This document shows positions 1-7,186 of a stretch of 17,241 bases of DNA, one piece after another. Both the position numbers and the translations under genes were made by a program. The notes below the pieces were generated by a model. It ran no database searches. It saw only the letters and a program-made list of their open reading frames with translations, and was not told the DNA's origin. Source of the DNA: Gemmatimonadaceae bacterium. GTDB lineage: Bacteria > Gemmatimonadota > Gemmatimonadetes > Gemmatimonadales > Gemmatimonadaceae. Position 1 is the stretch's first letter; the number at the start of each line of letters is the position of its first letter. The stretch is taken from positions 1 through 17,241 of the forward strand of contig JALOPO010000013.1 of NCBI GenBank assembly GCA_025453855.1, given 5' to 3'.

Positions 1-73
1 GGGACGTAGCGCAGCCCGGTAGCGCACCTGAATGGGGTTCAGGGGGTCGCGGGTTCGAATCCCGCCGTCCCGA
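1..73 (+). tRNA. tRNA-Pro (anticodon GGG), lacking only its first base
   Basis: The cloverleaf folds by hand. The D-arm stem GCGC/GCGC is at 9-12 and 22-25. The anticodon stem CCTGA/TCAGG is at 27-31 and 39-43, with loop ATGGGGT and anticodon GGG at 34-36. The T-arm is GCGGG-TTCGAAT-CCCGC at 49-65. The acceptor 3' strand CGTCCCG (66-72) pairs with GGGACG at 1-6. The remaining G72 needs a C1, which would lie one base before the window; C1:G72 is the usual bacterial tRNA-Pro acceptor pair, which supports the identity. The discriminator is A73. The next bases are CTT, so CCA is not encoded and must be added by tRNA nucleotidyltransferase. An integrase gene follows immediately and reads towards this tRNA, so the tRNA 3' half is the probable attachment site of the island. 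Confidence 0.93.
45..73 (+). other. putative attachment site (tRNA 3' end)
   Basis: Tyrosine recombinases of genomic islands commonly use the 3' part of a tRNA gene as their core site and leave the tRNA intact. Here the T-arm and acceptor strand directly abut non-tRNA sequence with short repeats and then an integrase gene about 180 bp away, transcribed towards the tRNA. I found no second copy of this stretch in the window, so the paired site was not seen. The assignment is inference from layout. Confidence 0.4.
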
Positions 74-110
74 CTTGGTAAGATTCGAGCTGGCAAGGAT
101 TTGCAGATTC

Positions 111-158
111 GAGTCGAGAGTCGGTTTGGAGTCGAGAGTCGGTTTGAGAGTCGGTTTG
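111..158 (+). repeat. 18-bp tandem direct repeat, about 2.7 copies
   Basis: GAGTCGAGAGTCGGTTTG occurs perfectly at 111-128 and 129-146, followed by a partial third copy AGAGTCGGTTTG at 147-158. Just upstream, GATTCGAG occurs at 82-89 and 106-113. The array sits between the tRNA and the integrase terminator, is relatively AT-rich for this window, and has no coding role that I can see. The position fits arm-type binding sites for the integrase or an excisionase next to an attachment site, but the function is inference. Confidence 0.7.
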
Positions 159-194
159 GTCCCAGAGGCCGCCGCCGACCGACGCGGAAATGCG

Positions 195-231
195 GAACGC
201 CCGCGCTGTCATGACGGCAGCGCGGGCGTTC
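195..231 (-). terminator. strong hairpin downstream of the integrase gene
   Basis: GAACGCCCGCGCTG (195-208) pairs perfectly with CAGCGCGGGCGTTC (218-231), a 14-bp stem closing a 9-nt loop. It lies about 20 bp beyond the stop codon of the minus-strand recombinase gene, where a terminator is expected. No clear T-tract follows on either strand. It may act in both directions and insulate the tRNA from the island. Confidence 0.6.
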
Positions 232-250
232 TCCGTTGCGGGGCCTCGGC

Positions 251-2131
251 TCAGGTCAGCCGCGGGCAGGGGGCGCCGGTCGCCGCGTAGGTCGTGCGCG
301 TGTGCTGCATGACGCGTGCGGCGCGGAGCAGGAGCTGCTCTTCCGCGCGGTCGAGGTAGACACGCAGCGACGACTGGGCCGGCACGGCTCCGCTGGCGAG
401 TAGCACCCGCGTTGAGACGGTGACCGGGTCGTGGCCGGTGATCGCCTGCTGGACGTCGGGTGAGACCTCCCAGGCCCGGTACAGATCAGCGAACAGCCGT
501 CGCCACGCCCGCAGGTTGACCTGCTCCGGCTTCGGGATGCCGAGCAGGGCCAGGAGCTTTTCGTTCGCGTCGCTCACCGGCTTGTCATCCACCTGCGGAT
601 GCAGGCTCGTGTCTTCCGGCAGCCGCCCGGCGACGAGTCGTTCCGCACGGAAGAGCGGGAAGTCGGCGAGCTTGCCAGCCACGAACGCGGCGTGCAGTGC
701 GCTCAGGTAGCCGCAGCGGAGCTCGAAGTTGAGCCAGTCGGCCTGCACCTCGCACAGGATCAGGTCGGACATGCGCTTCTTGCCGGCGCCCTGCGAGCGC
801 ACGATGAGGTAGCCGCTCTCCGTCAGCTGGATGTCGGTGAAGCGGAGGCGCAGGAACTGATGCAGCCGTCCTTCGGCGCCGAGGATGAGCAGGAGGCGGA
901 GTCGGGGGTCCATCCACACCCACTTCCCCATCCTCTCTTGCGGCAGCTCCGAGTTCGGCTCGGGCGCGGGCAGGGGCACGAGCTCAATGCCGTCCCACTC
1001 GTAGCCGTCGAGGAAGCCGTAGTCGTTCTCCGCCGTCGGCGCCGCGCGGTACGCTGCCTCCTGTGCGCCGTAGTGCCGTTCGATCAGCGCTTGGAGTTCA
1101 GCACTCGCGTCCGCGTTCGAGACGTACTTCCAGCCGGCCAACGACCCGGACTTGTTCGTGGGTACCACGCCGTCCTTCGTCGTGGGCCGGATGCAGATCA
1201 AGCCGTCGGGCGTGCGCCCGAAGTGGGAGCGCTTCACCCGCACCGTCGCCACATCGCCGACGGCGGTCGCCAGCAGCGAGTGCATACGCTGCCGGGGATC
1301 GGTAAGGAACAGCATGAGCTTGCGCGTCGCGTCGAGCGGCGGGCGGTCACGGTTCGGCTCCTTGATCAGCCGCCGTCCGATCTCGTTGGCCAGTCCCATG
1401 AGTCGGTCGTCCAGATCGGTTGCGAGCGTGAAACGGGCGCAGCTGGCCATGGTCTTGGGGTCCTCTTTGAGCGCGTGGAGGAGCATGGCACGCACGAGCT
1501 GACATGCTCGGATGGCCCACGACAGCTTGAGCGGCTCGTGCGCGACAGCGGGCTTCAGTGCGTGGCGGTACGCCCGGATGAGCGTCGTCCTTAGTGCCTC
1601 CTGTGCGGGCGCCGTCAGACGGGCGCTCTCGACGTGCTCCCGCCACTCGGGGATCGAGCATCCCGCTGCCTGACGGAGCAGCGCCGAGCTCGCGATGAGC
1701 GCCGACGAGCTCGCGGCGAGGTCATCGAGCGACGTGCTCGCCGGCAGTACGACGAGCGCTTCCTCGCGTGCACGCCGCCACTCTACCGGCTGCGTACTGG
1801 TCGTCGAGTGATGCTTGCCCCTGTCGGGGTCGAACGCGAGATCGAACGCCCCTCCGAGCGTTCCGAGCCGCTGCGGCGACTCCGCCATGCGCGCCGCTTC
1901 GTGCGCGGCGACAAGCGCACACGCCTCCGCAGCGAGTTTGGCACGATGGATCGGGGTGATGTGGCCGGAGGAGTCGCGCGGGGGCATGGTCAGTACACGG
2001 GTGAGAGTGCGGCCGTCGCGCGCGGACCACCACCGGACACGCGCGTTCGGGCGGGAGGGCACCTCCTCCACCGTGATCCGATGACCGGTGGGCGAGAGGT
2101 GCGTAAAGCGAATCAGTCGGCGCTTCGGCAT
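251..2131 (-). CDS. large tyrosine recombinase / integrase
   Basis: Predicted site-specific tyrosine recombinase of 626 residues that would integrate and excise the island. The C-terminal third shows the family pattern. Box I is EGRLHQFLRLRF with the candidate first catalytic Arg at residue 422. A beta-hairpin KK follows at about 451-452. Box II is LRAWRRLFADLY (Arg about 544) followed by ITGH with His at 567. RVYLDR carries the likely nucleophile Tyr at 592. Two oddities stand out: the usual His of the HxxR motif appears to be Arg, and His-to-Tyr spacing is 25 residues where about 9 is typical. The first 400 residues match nothing I recognise, and the protein is much longer than a 300-400-residue phage integrase. 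I chose the ATG at 2131 (MPKRRLIRF); an in-frame ATG at 2230 would add 33 unconvincing residues. The start overlaps the upstream gene by 19 bp, suggesting translational coupling. Family assignment is good; substrate is inferred from the adjacent tRNA. Confidence 0.8.
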   Translation of the reverse strand: MPKRRLIRFTHLSPTGHRITVEEVPSRPNARVRWWSARDGRTLTRVLTMPPRDSSGHITPIHRAKLAAEACALVAAHEAARMAESPQRLGTLGGAFDLAFDPDRGKHHSTTSTQPVEWRRAREEALVVLPASTSLDDLAASSSALIASSALLRQAAGCSIPEWREHVESARLTAPAQEALRTTLIRAYRHALKPAVAHEPLKLSWAIRACQLVRAMLLHALKEDPKTMASCARFTLATDLDDRLMGLANEIGRRLIKEPNRDRPPLDATRKLMLFLTDPRQRMHSLLATAVGDVATVRVKRSHFGRTPDGLICIRPTTKDGVVPTNKSGSLAGWKYVSNADASAELQALIERHYGAQEAAYRAAPTAENDYGFLDGYEWDGIELVPLPAPEPNSELPQERMGKWVWMDPRLRLLLILGAEGRLHQFLRLRFTDIQLTESGYLIVRSQGAGKKRMSDLILCEVQADWLNFELRCGYLSALHAAFVAGKLADFPLFRAERLVAGRLPEDTSLHPQVDDKPVSDANEKLLALLGIPKPEQVNLRAWRRLFADLYRAWEVSPDVQQAITGHDPVTVSTRVLLASGAVPAQSSLRVYLDRAEEQLLLRAARVMQHTRTTYAATGAPCPRLT

Positions 2132-2895
2132 CGAGGGGCGTACCTGCGTGCGCGGGTGAAGCCGTCGGCCGGCGGAGCACCTGAAACTGTGTCCGCGGCC
2201 GAGCGCTCCTGCGCTCGGAGCGCCTGCCATCGCAGTGCGAGGGCGTCGGCGGCACTCGCAGCGTGCGGGTACGCCGTGGGGGGCGGCGGGAGCTGTTCTG
2301 CTGCCGGCAGATGGCTCGGTGCCGATTCACGGATCGGCTCGGGCGATGCGGCGGGGGCCGACTTTCCGATGTGGGGCGGCTGCGTCTCCCGGGCAGGCGG
2401 TACGGCGGTGGCGTTCGGCTCCCCGCGGCTGGCATCTGACAGACGGCTTGGGGGCATGGCGACCTCACGCCCAACCGGCTCGACGCTGAGCACCTCGAGG
2501 GGGCGCCCGTCGTCGATTGCCGGTGCCGACGAGTACTGGGCGGGCGCTGTCGGGCGGGGGGGCGCGGCATCCACATGACGCAGCCCCGCAACCTGTTCGA
2601 GGATCTGGGCGGCGAGCTGGTCGCGGAGCCAGATCGCTCGCGGGTCCTGTAGCAGCACGTCCGGGTAGCGATCCATGACGGCCGCGACGCAGGCTGCGAC
2701 GTCTGCGACCGTGACCAGCCCGTCGGCGGCGTTCGAGATACGGGGCCGGCTTTCCGCTCGGGTGGGCGCTCCGGCCGGCGCGCCCGTCGGTGCGGGCTCC
2801 TTCACGAGCTCCAGCGGCGAGCGGCAGAGGCCGCTGGTCGTCAGCTCGCGAGGGAGGGCGGAGGGCGTGGGCAGTGAGCCGGCAGCGGGGGGCAT
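2113..2895 (-). CDS. hypothetical proline-rich protein upstream of the integrase
   Basis: 260-residue protein of unknown function. The N-terminal 50 residues and the stretch from about 110 to 215 are rich in Pro, Ala and Ser and look disordered. Between them, residues about 55-105 are less biased and could form helices (LVTVADVAACVAAVMDRYP and following). A second helix-prone stretch lies near the C terminus (ALALRWQALRAQERSAADT). No catalytic motif or membrane segment is visible. Its last 19 bp overlap the start of the recombinase gene, so the two are almost certainly one transcript. It could be an accessory or directionality partner of the recombinase, but that is inference from linkage only. 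The ATG at 2895 has no strong ribosome binding site, so the start is uncertain. Confidence 0.6.
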   Translation of the reverse strand: MPPAAGSLPTPSALPRELTTSGLCRSPLELVKEPAPTGAPAGAPTRAESRPRISNAADGLVTVADVAACVAAVMDRYPDVLLQDPRAIWLRDQLAAQILEQVAGLRHVDAAPPRPTAPAQYSSAPAIDDGRPLEVLSVEPVGREVAMPPSRLSDASRGEPNATAVPPARETQPPHIGKSAPAASPEPIRESAPSHLPAAEQLPPPPTAYPHAASAADALALRWQALRAQERSAADTVSGAPPADGFTRARRYAPRCRSAD

Positions 2896-2994
2896 GCAAG
2901 CAGCCTAGGGCGACGCCGCGTCGCTATATTGACACCCCAGGGGAGCCACCGCGCCACCGGTGGCCTCCGTCCGAGCCCCCACTCGCCCGCCCTT
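2896..2994. promoter_or_regulatory. divergent promoter region between integrase operon and HTH regulator
   Basis: About 100 bp separates two divergent genes. It contains the most AT-rich patch of the neighbourhood, CTATATTGACA at 2924-2934. TATATT (2925-2930) is one base from a consensus -10 on the plus strand, but no matching -35 lies 16-18 bp upstream. TTGACA (2929-2934) is a perfect -35 word, but no -10 follows at the right spacing. I can support a regulatory region, not an exact promoter. Because the adjacent plus-strand gene encodes a DNA-binding protein, autoregulation and control of the integrase from here are plausible. Confidence 0.35.
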
Positions 2995-3690
2995 GTGACC
3001 GACTCCCCGTCCCAGCTCGCTCGCCAGGGCCGCAACGCCGAGCGCCCTTCCACCGGTCGCCCCCGCACGCGCCGACGGCGCGGCCGCCCGGCCGACGGCC
3101 CGCTCGCGCACGGCGAACGACTGCTGCAGGCGGTGGCGCTCTACCGGAACGACGGCGCCTCGGTGGCGGCGCGGGAGCTCGGAGTCAGTCGGCAGACCAT
3201 CTACAACCTGGTTGCGGAGTATCAGCGGCGTCTCGACGCCGCCGGCGGGTCCGTCAACCAGTTCAGGGCGGTCTTCTACGAGCGACAGGACAACTGGGAG
3301 CGGCGGCAGGGCGTGCGCAGCCGACAGCAGCAGTTCCGGGAGCGGTGCAAGGAGCGCGCGTCGGTGGCGGCGACCGGGAGCGGTCAGGTGTCTCAGCCGC
3401 GGGAGACGCACCGCGTGCCCGAGTACCTGCAGGAGCGCCTCAGCATGCTGAAGCGCGTGCGAGCGCTCTGCCCCGCCGTAATGCGTGCGATGCGGGAGGA
3501 CGCTGTGAGGTGCGGGGGCACGTTCATCGGCTGGGACGACGAGCAGGTGGCTGCCGTCATCTTCCGCGTGATGCGCACCCCCCTCATTAGCGACGCATCC
3601 TCAATCGCGAGGGCGCTCTGTCTCTTCTGGCGCGTCGAGCGCAACGACCTCGGGCGCTGGATTCCCGAGATCCAGATCTCGCAGGGGTGA
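2995..3690 (+). CDS. helix-turn-helix DNA-binding protein
   Basis: 231-residue predicted transcriptional regulator. After a basic, Arg-rich N terminus (residues about 10-32), a helix-turn-helix lies at about 55-75: ASVAARELGVSRQTIYNLVAEY, with the classic small-residue/Gly turn and a recognition helix resembling those of resolvases and transposase-type HTH domains. The remainder (about 80-230) is charged and helical with no domain I can name. I chose the GTG at 2995 (MTDSPSQ). A TTG at 2929 would extend the frame but overlaps the AT-rich patch that is the likely promoter. The gene is divergent from the integrase operon and convergent with the 82-residue gene, a typical place for an island control switch. 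The HTH is clear; the target is not known. Confidence 0.75.
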   Translation: MTDSPSQLARQGRNAERPSTGRPRTRRRRGRPADGPLAHGERLLQAVALYRNDGASVAARELGVSRQTIYNLVAEYQRRLDAAGGSVNQFRAVFYERQDNWERRQGVRSRQQQFRERCKERASVAATGSGQVSQPRETHRVPEYLQERLSMLKRVRALCPAVMRAMREDAVRCGGTFIGWDDEQVAAVIFRVMRTPLISDASSIARALCLFWRVERNDLGRWIPEIQISQG

Positions 3691-3716
3691 TGCGCCGCGC
3701 CTCCGCCTACAAGAAC

Positions 3717-3784
3717 GGCCCCCATCCGTGCGCCCACTCCAACCCAGCGCTCGTCGCCGGGGAAGTCGGGGCAGGATGGGGGCC
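3717..3784. terminator. inverted repeat between convergent genes
   Basis: GGCCCCCATCC (3717-3727) and GGATGGGGGCC (3774-3784) form a perfect 11-bp inverted repeat with a 46-nt loop. It lies between the stop of the HTH gene (3690) and the stop of the minus-strand 82-residue gene (3828), so it may terminate both transcripts. The long loop and lack of a T-tract make this less certain than the other hairpins in the window. Confidence 0.4.
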
Positions 3785-3827
3785 TGCGCTCTTCTGTGAC
3801 GTCGTCGTTCGGAGAGATGGCGCTGCT

Positions 3828-4076
3828 TCACGCCGACTGTCCCACCGCTCCCGCCAGCTCCTCGACCTGCTGGTCAACGAGCCGCACGGTCTCCTCCGGG
3901 AGCACCTCGCGGAGCTTCTCGCGGAGGTCCGCCGCCCACCGGGCGACGCGAGGGTTCGGGGAGCGGCCGCGCGCCAGATCGGAGTCCAGCAAGGCGCGCA
4001 GGAGGTAGGCGCCGGTGAGCGCGTCGACGGTGATCGCCTTGGAGGGGGCGGGGGGCAACGAGGGGGTGGTGCTCAT
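3828..4076 (-). CDS. hypothetical 82-residue protein, coupled to the HD gene
   Basis: Small protein of 82 residues with no recognised domain. After a Pro-containing N terminus it is predicted helical throughout, with alternating charged and hydrophobic residues (LRALLDSDLARG, LREKLREVLPEETVRLVDQQVEELA), and has no Cys, signal peptide or membrane segment. The ATG at 4076 begins two bases after the TGA of the upstream HD-domain gene, so translation is likely coupled. It is the last gene of the sigma/AAA+/HD cluster. It may bind one of these partners; that is inference. Confidence 0.65.
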   Translation of the reverse strand: MSTTPSLPPAPSKAITVDALTGAYLLRALLDSDLARGRSPNPRVARWAADLREKLREVLPEETVRLVDQQVEELAGAVGQSA

Positions 4077-4078
4077 TC

Positions 4079-5251
4079 TCAGGTCTCCGCTTCGGAGGGG
4101 TGAGGGACCAGCAACGACAGGAGCGTGGGGGGGGGCGCAGTGATCACAGTGGTCGGGGCCGGCGGCGCCTCATCCGCCACGAGGCACGCGATGGTTCGGA
4201 GCACCGCGTCGGGCGCACACTGATCGCTCGCCACCGGCGTGATACGGACCGCATCGCGCGCCCAGCCGCCAACGGGCTGCACCCAGTGCTCGGCGACCCG
4301 AGTTCCGGACCTCGCGGCCTGCGCCCCCTTCTCGACATGCGCCGAGGCCAAGTCCGCGGCGTGAAGGAGCCACGCCTCTCGCGACGCGGGGCGAACGTTC
4401 GAGCCCCACTCGGCCAAGTTGTGATGGCTCGCGACCACGTGCATGACATCGTCGAAGAGCGTGCGTTGCTCCGGTGACAGCACGAAGCCAGCGTGCTCTG
4501 CCCGGGTCAGCGCCTCCCTGAGGCGTACGGCGCCCCACACGATGTGCGTGGCCAAGCGGCCCGCATCACCGATGCCACCACTGGCACGCAGTTCGTCGAT
4601 CTTGCCCGCGTCGTGCAGGAGGCCACCCAGCACCACGACGTCGGCGTTCAGCGGCACCGGGCCATCGCCGTCGAGCACGCTCGCGAGCGCGAGCGCCCCC
4701 TCCGTGACTTGCACGGAATGCCACCATAGCCCATGCCGCACGGCGTGATGGTGCCCCACGGCCGCTGGCCAACGCCGCCAGCGGCTCGCGATGGTCTCGA
4801 GCAGCCCATCCCCCCACTCGAGCGCCGTATGCAGCAGCACATGCAGGAGCGTGAGCGCCGCGGGCGAGCAGCGCTCGAGGAGCGCGCGCGTGCGGTCGTA
4901 GAGGTGGTCTGCCGACACCGGGCACGGCGGCACGCTCTCCTCCGCCACAGGGTGCGTGGCGGCCAGGATCGCCAAATCATCGACACTCCATGCCAGACCA
5001 TCGGGGAACGACGACACCGCGCAGCAGCGCACATGGAGGGGCGTACCCACAGCAACGTCGCGCCATTCGTCGAGGCGGTCGGACCAGACACGCACCGTCG
5101 TTTTGCCCAGCGCGTTCGCGAGGCCGATCACCGCGTACGGCTTGCCGTCCTTCGTCGTGCGGCGGTCGATGCTAGCCACCACCACCGTGCCCTCCGCACT
5201 CTCGCCGATGCGCGTGGGCGTCGTGTCGCACGGGAACCGCGTGTTCGTCAT
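4079..5251 (-). CDS. OB-fold/HD-domain protein, YhaM-like putative 3'-5' exonuclease
   Basis: 390-residue protein with the architecture of YhaM-type exonucleases. An N-terminal OB-fold-like nucleic-acid-binding region (about 18-98, including GTVVVASIDRRTTKDGKPYA and AVSSFPDGLAWSVDDLAIL) is followed by a metal-dependent HD domain. Visible metal ligands are His in GLWWHSV (178), the HD pair in GGLLHDAGK (213-214), THIVWG (His 236), ASHHNLAEWGS (276-277) and LHAADLASA (Asp 300). The order and spacing match the YhaM family, in which the enzyme degrades RNA or DNA from the 3' end. The ATG at 5251 is well supported by a full AAGGAGG six bases upstream. It lies 37 bp after the AAA+ gene on the same strand. 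The C-terminal 60 residues are unassigned. Activity on RNA versus DNA cannot be told from sequence; a relation to HD domains of conjugative TraI-type proteins is also possible. Confidence 0.8.
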   Translation of the reverse strand: MTNTRFPCDTTPTRIGESAEGTVVVASIDRRTTKDGKPYAVIGLANALGKTTVRVWSDRLDEWRDVAVGTPLHVRCCAVSSFPDGLAWSVDDLAILAATHPVAEESVPPCPVSADHLYDRTRALLERCSPAALTLLHVLLHTALEWGDGLLETIASRWRRWPAAVGHHHAVRHGLWWHSVQVTEGALALASVLDGDGPVPLNADVVVLGGLLHDAGKIDELRASGGIGDAGRLATHIVWGAVRLREALTRAEHAGFVLSPEQRTLFDDVMHVVASHHNLAEWGSNVRPASREAWLLHAADLASAHVEKGAQAARSGTRVAEHWVQPVGGWARDAVRITPVASDQCAPDAVLRTIACLVADEAPPAPTTVITAPPPTLLSLLVPHPSEAET

Positions 5252-5288
5252 GCTGTCCTCCTTGGTCGTAGCGAGTGGTGGGACGTGG

Positions 5289-6233
5289 TCACCGAAGCAG
5301 GGCGTGCACGATCCGGTCGCAGGCGAGCCCTTCGACCTCGTGCGCGAGGCTGCGCGGGCCGGCGAACGACTCGATGTCGAGGCTCGACGCGGCATCCGAG
5401 AGCGCGATGAGCGCGTCCGGGACCCCGAGCGCTCGCGCCAGTGCGTCGTAGGCGCTCTGCCGAACGTGCACGAGGTGCATACGCACGCGCGCATCCACGG
5501 ACGGAAGTGAGACAACGCTCCCGACACGGTCCGCGAGTTCCGGCAGGAAGCCGACCTCCGTGAGCGTCCGGCTTGTGATCCGGTGACCGCTCGGTAGCAT
5601 TGCGAAGGCGCCAGTGGACAGCACCGCGAGCCGGTGGGTCGTGATTCGGAGCGGCCGCGGATCCGTCGCGGTGACCGACGTCACGACCCCCTCGGGATCG
5701 AGCAGCGGCAGCAGCGTCTCCTGGCGACCACGACGACAACTGGCCGACTCGCGCTCGTGTCGATGGTCGCCGTAGGTCGCGAGCGCCAACTTGCAGATCT
5801 CGTCGAGTACGAGGATGCCGCGGGGCGCGGCATCACGAACCGTGACGGTGACGCCCTCGGTCTGCGATGAGTGTGACTCATCACCGCTGCAAAGCCCTCG
5901 GAGCGTCTCACTGAGCTGGGGCCCGCTCCAGTTGGCTTCGGCCATGTCGGTGATGGAGAACCGAATCGTCGGGACGCCGAGCGATGCGGCGATGGTGCGC
6001 GCGACCAGCGACTTGCCGCTGCCCGTCGGGCCAGTGAGCAGCGTGCGCCACGGCAGTTCCAGGCAGTACCACGCAGTCGCCTGGACGGCGAGGCGCGCGA
6101 GCGCACGCTCAAGCGGCCCGCCATCATCGCCGACGACGGTCGCCTTGAGGACCGCGAGGATGTGCGCGAGGACTGCGGGGGCATCCTCTCGCGGGGGCGG
6201 GGGCGGAGTGAGGGCAGGGAGCACCAGGGTCAC
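5289..6233 (-). CDS. ClpX-like AAA+ ATPase
   Basis: 314-residue AAA+ protein that would remodel or unfold a protein partner using ATP. Motifs in order: Walker A GPTGSGKS (68-75), Walker B ILVLDE (140-145), a sensor-1 stretch AVLSTGAF (about 203-210) resembling the ClpX sensor-1 segment, box VII GFLPELADRVG (228-238) with an arginine-finger candidate at 236, and sensor 2 in AGPRSLAHEVEG. These agree best with the ClpX group. It differs from true ClpX in being shorter than the roughly 420 residues typical there, in lacking the N-terminal zinc-binding domain, and in showing no recognisable IGF loop for ClpP docking, so it probably does not feed ClpP. The start is GTG at 6233 with GAGG six bases upstream. 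It is second in a minus-strand cluster with a sigma-like gene and a YhaM-like gene. The adaptor and substrate are unknown. Confidence 0.8.
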   Translation of the reverse strand: MTLVLPALTPPPPPREDAPAVLAHILAVLKATVVGDDGGPLERALARLAVQATAWYCLELPWRTLLTGPTGSGKSLVARTIAASLGVPTIRFSITDMAEANWSGPQLSETLRGLCSGDESHSSQTEGVTVTVRDAAPRGILVLDEICKLALATYGDHRHERESASCRRGRQETLLPLLDPEGVVTSVTATDPRPLRITTHRLAVLSTGAFAMLPSGHRITSRTLTEVGFLPELADRVGSVVSLPSVDARVRMHLVHVRQSAYDALARALGVPDALIALSDAASSLDIESFAGPRSLAHEVEGLACDRIVHALLR

Positions 6234-6270
6234 GCGGAGCCTCGAACGCGAATGGTCTGTGCGGCACGTA

Positions 6271-6295
6271 GCGAGGAGATCAGACGTCTCCTCGC
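6271..6295. promoter_or_regulatory. perfect hairpin/operator in the leader of the AAA+ gene
   Basis: GCGAGGAGA (6271-6279) and TCTCCTCGC (6287-6295) form a perfect 9-bp inverted repeat around TCAGACG. It ends about 38 bp upstream of the AAA+ start codon, in the 269-bp gap after the sigma-like gene. A second, looser inverted repeat, GGCCATACG (6314-6322) with CGTATGGCC (6370-6378), lies in the same gap. The first could be an operator or an RNA hairpin in the leader; the second could take part in terminating the upstream gene. Role is inferred from position. Confidence 0.45.
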
Positions 6296-6502
6296 AGACG
6301 AAAGACGGGGGGCGGCCATACGGCCGTGGTCTGCGCGCTTGCGCCTACCGGCGGTTGTCGCCGCGGCGTCGTATGGCCCGACCACCAGCGCCCGGACTGC
6401 ATTGTGCGGACGCGCATCGCCATGCAGCCCGGGACGCGGGTGATGTCGCATCGCTTGTCAGCCGCAAGGCAGTGACCGACGGGCGATGCGCACCCTCATG
6501 TG

Positions 6503-7186
6503 TCAGACGCCGCGGATACGGCGCCTCACCCTCCGCGCAGGGAGCGACACGGGCGGCGTAGCCGCGGGCAGTGCCGGAGCGTGCTGCCCGGTCGCCCCCA
6601 TGAACGGCGCGAGGGCGCGCTCGAGCACCGGACGGACGATGGACAGGTAGCGCCGGATGCTGCGCTCCGAGAGGCCGAGCGCTGCCTCGATGTCCCCGTT
6701 CGTCGCGCCGGACTCGTAGCGGAGTCGCACGAGTTCCTGAAGCCATGCCGGGAGGCAAGCCAGCGCGGCATCCCAGGCGGCGCGGATCGCTGCGTCGCGG
6801 GGATTCACCGCGTGCGTCGGCTGGACGAGGCGGTCCGCGACCTGCGATCCGAGGTCGCCGGGCGCACCCAGACGGATGCGATCCCTGCCGCCCCCCGTGA
6901 TCGCGTACCGGAGCGCCAGCGTGCAGGCGGAGTGGGTGAGGTACGCCGTGACCTCGCGCTCCTGGGCGAAGGCGTGCGCGCGACGCACCAACGGCAGCAG
7001 CGCGTCCTGCGCCACGTCGAGTGCAATCTCCTCCGCGGTCCAGCCGCTCGCCCCCAGGCGCGGCAGCAGCCGGGTACACACGGGCAGCAGGGTGTCGATG
7101 GCCTCGTCGTAGTAGCGGATGGACCGCGGGTCCGCGTGCGGGCTGTGCGCACCGTGGAGCGCGCGGAGCAGTGGAAGCAGCGCCAT
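6503..7186 (-). CDS. sigma-70-family (ECF-like) factor
   Basis: 227-residue protein resembling an alternative sigma factor. Residues about 51-95 (AEEIALDVAQDALLPLVRRA and following, with AYLTHSACTLALRYA) resemble region 2, which binds core polymerase and the -10 element. Residues about 139-192 (LACLPAWLQELVRLRYESG, then NGDIEAALGLSERSIRRYLS) match a region 4 helix-turn-helix for the -35 element, with the usual helix, turn and recognition helix. The linker and C terminus (Pro/Arg-rich) are atypical, and region 2 is weakly conserved, so a phage-type or ECF-like regulator is the safest label. The ATG at 7186 has GAGGAAA upstream; another in-frame ATG at 7225 is possible. It is the first gene of the minus-strand cluster with AAA+ and HD genes, and might direct polymerase to island promoters. 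No anti-sigma gene is evident nearby. Confidence 0.65.
   Translation of the reverse strand: MALLPLLRALHGAHSPHADPRSIRYYDEAIDTLLPVCTRLLPRLGASGWTAEEIALDVAQDALLPLVRRAHAFAQEREVTAYLTHSACTLALRYAITGGGRDRIRLGAPGDLGSQVADRLVQPTHAVNPRDAAIRAAWDAALACLPAWLQELVRLRYESGATNGDIEAALGLSERSIRRYLSIVRPVLERALAPFMGATGQHAPALPAATPPVSLPARRVRRRIRGV

Noticed and set aside
599..1594. 331-residue open frame on the plus strand opposite the integrase
   Set aside because: It is the antisense shadow of the recombinase gene, with no domain and unnatural composition. The minus-strand frame carries the recombinase motifs.
2929..2934. TTGACA as a -35 box or a TTG start for the HTH gene
   Set aside because: No -10 follows 16-18 bp downstream, and a start here would sit inside the likely promoter and add residues of poor coding character.
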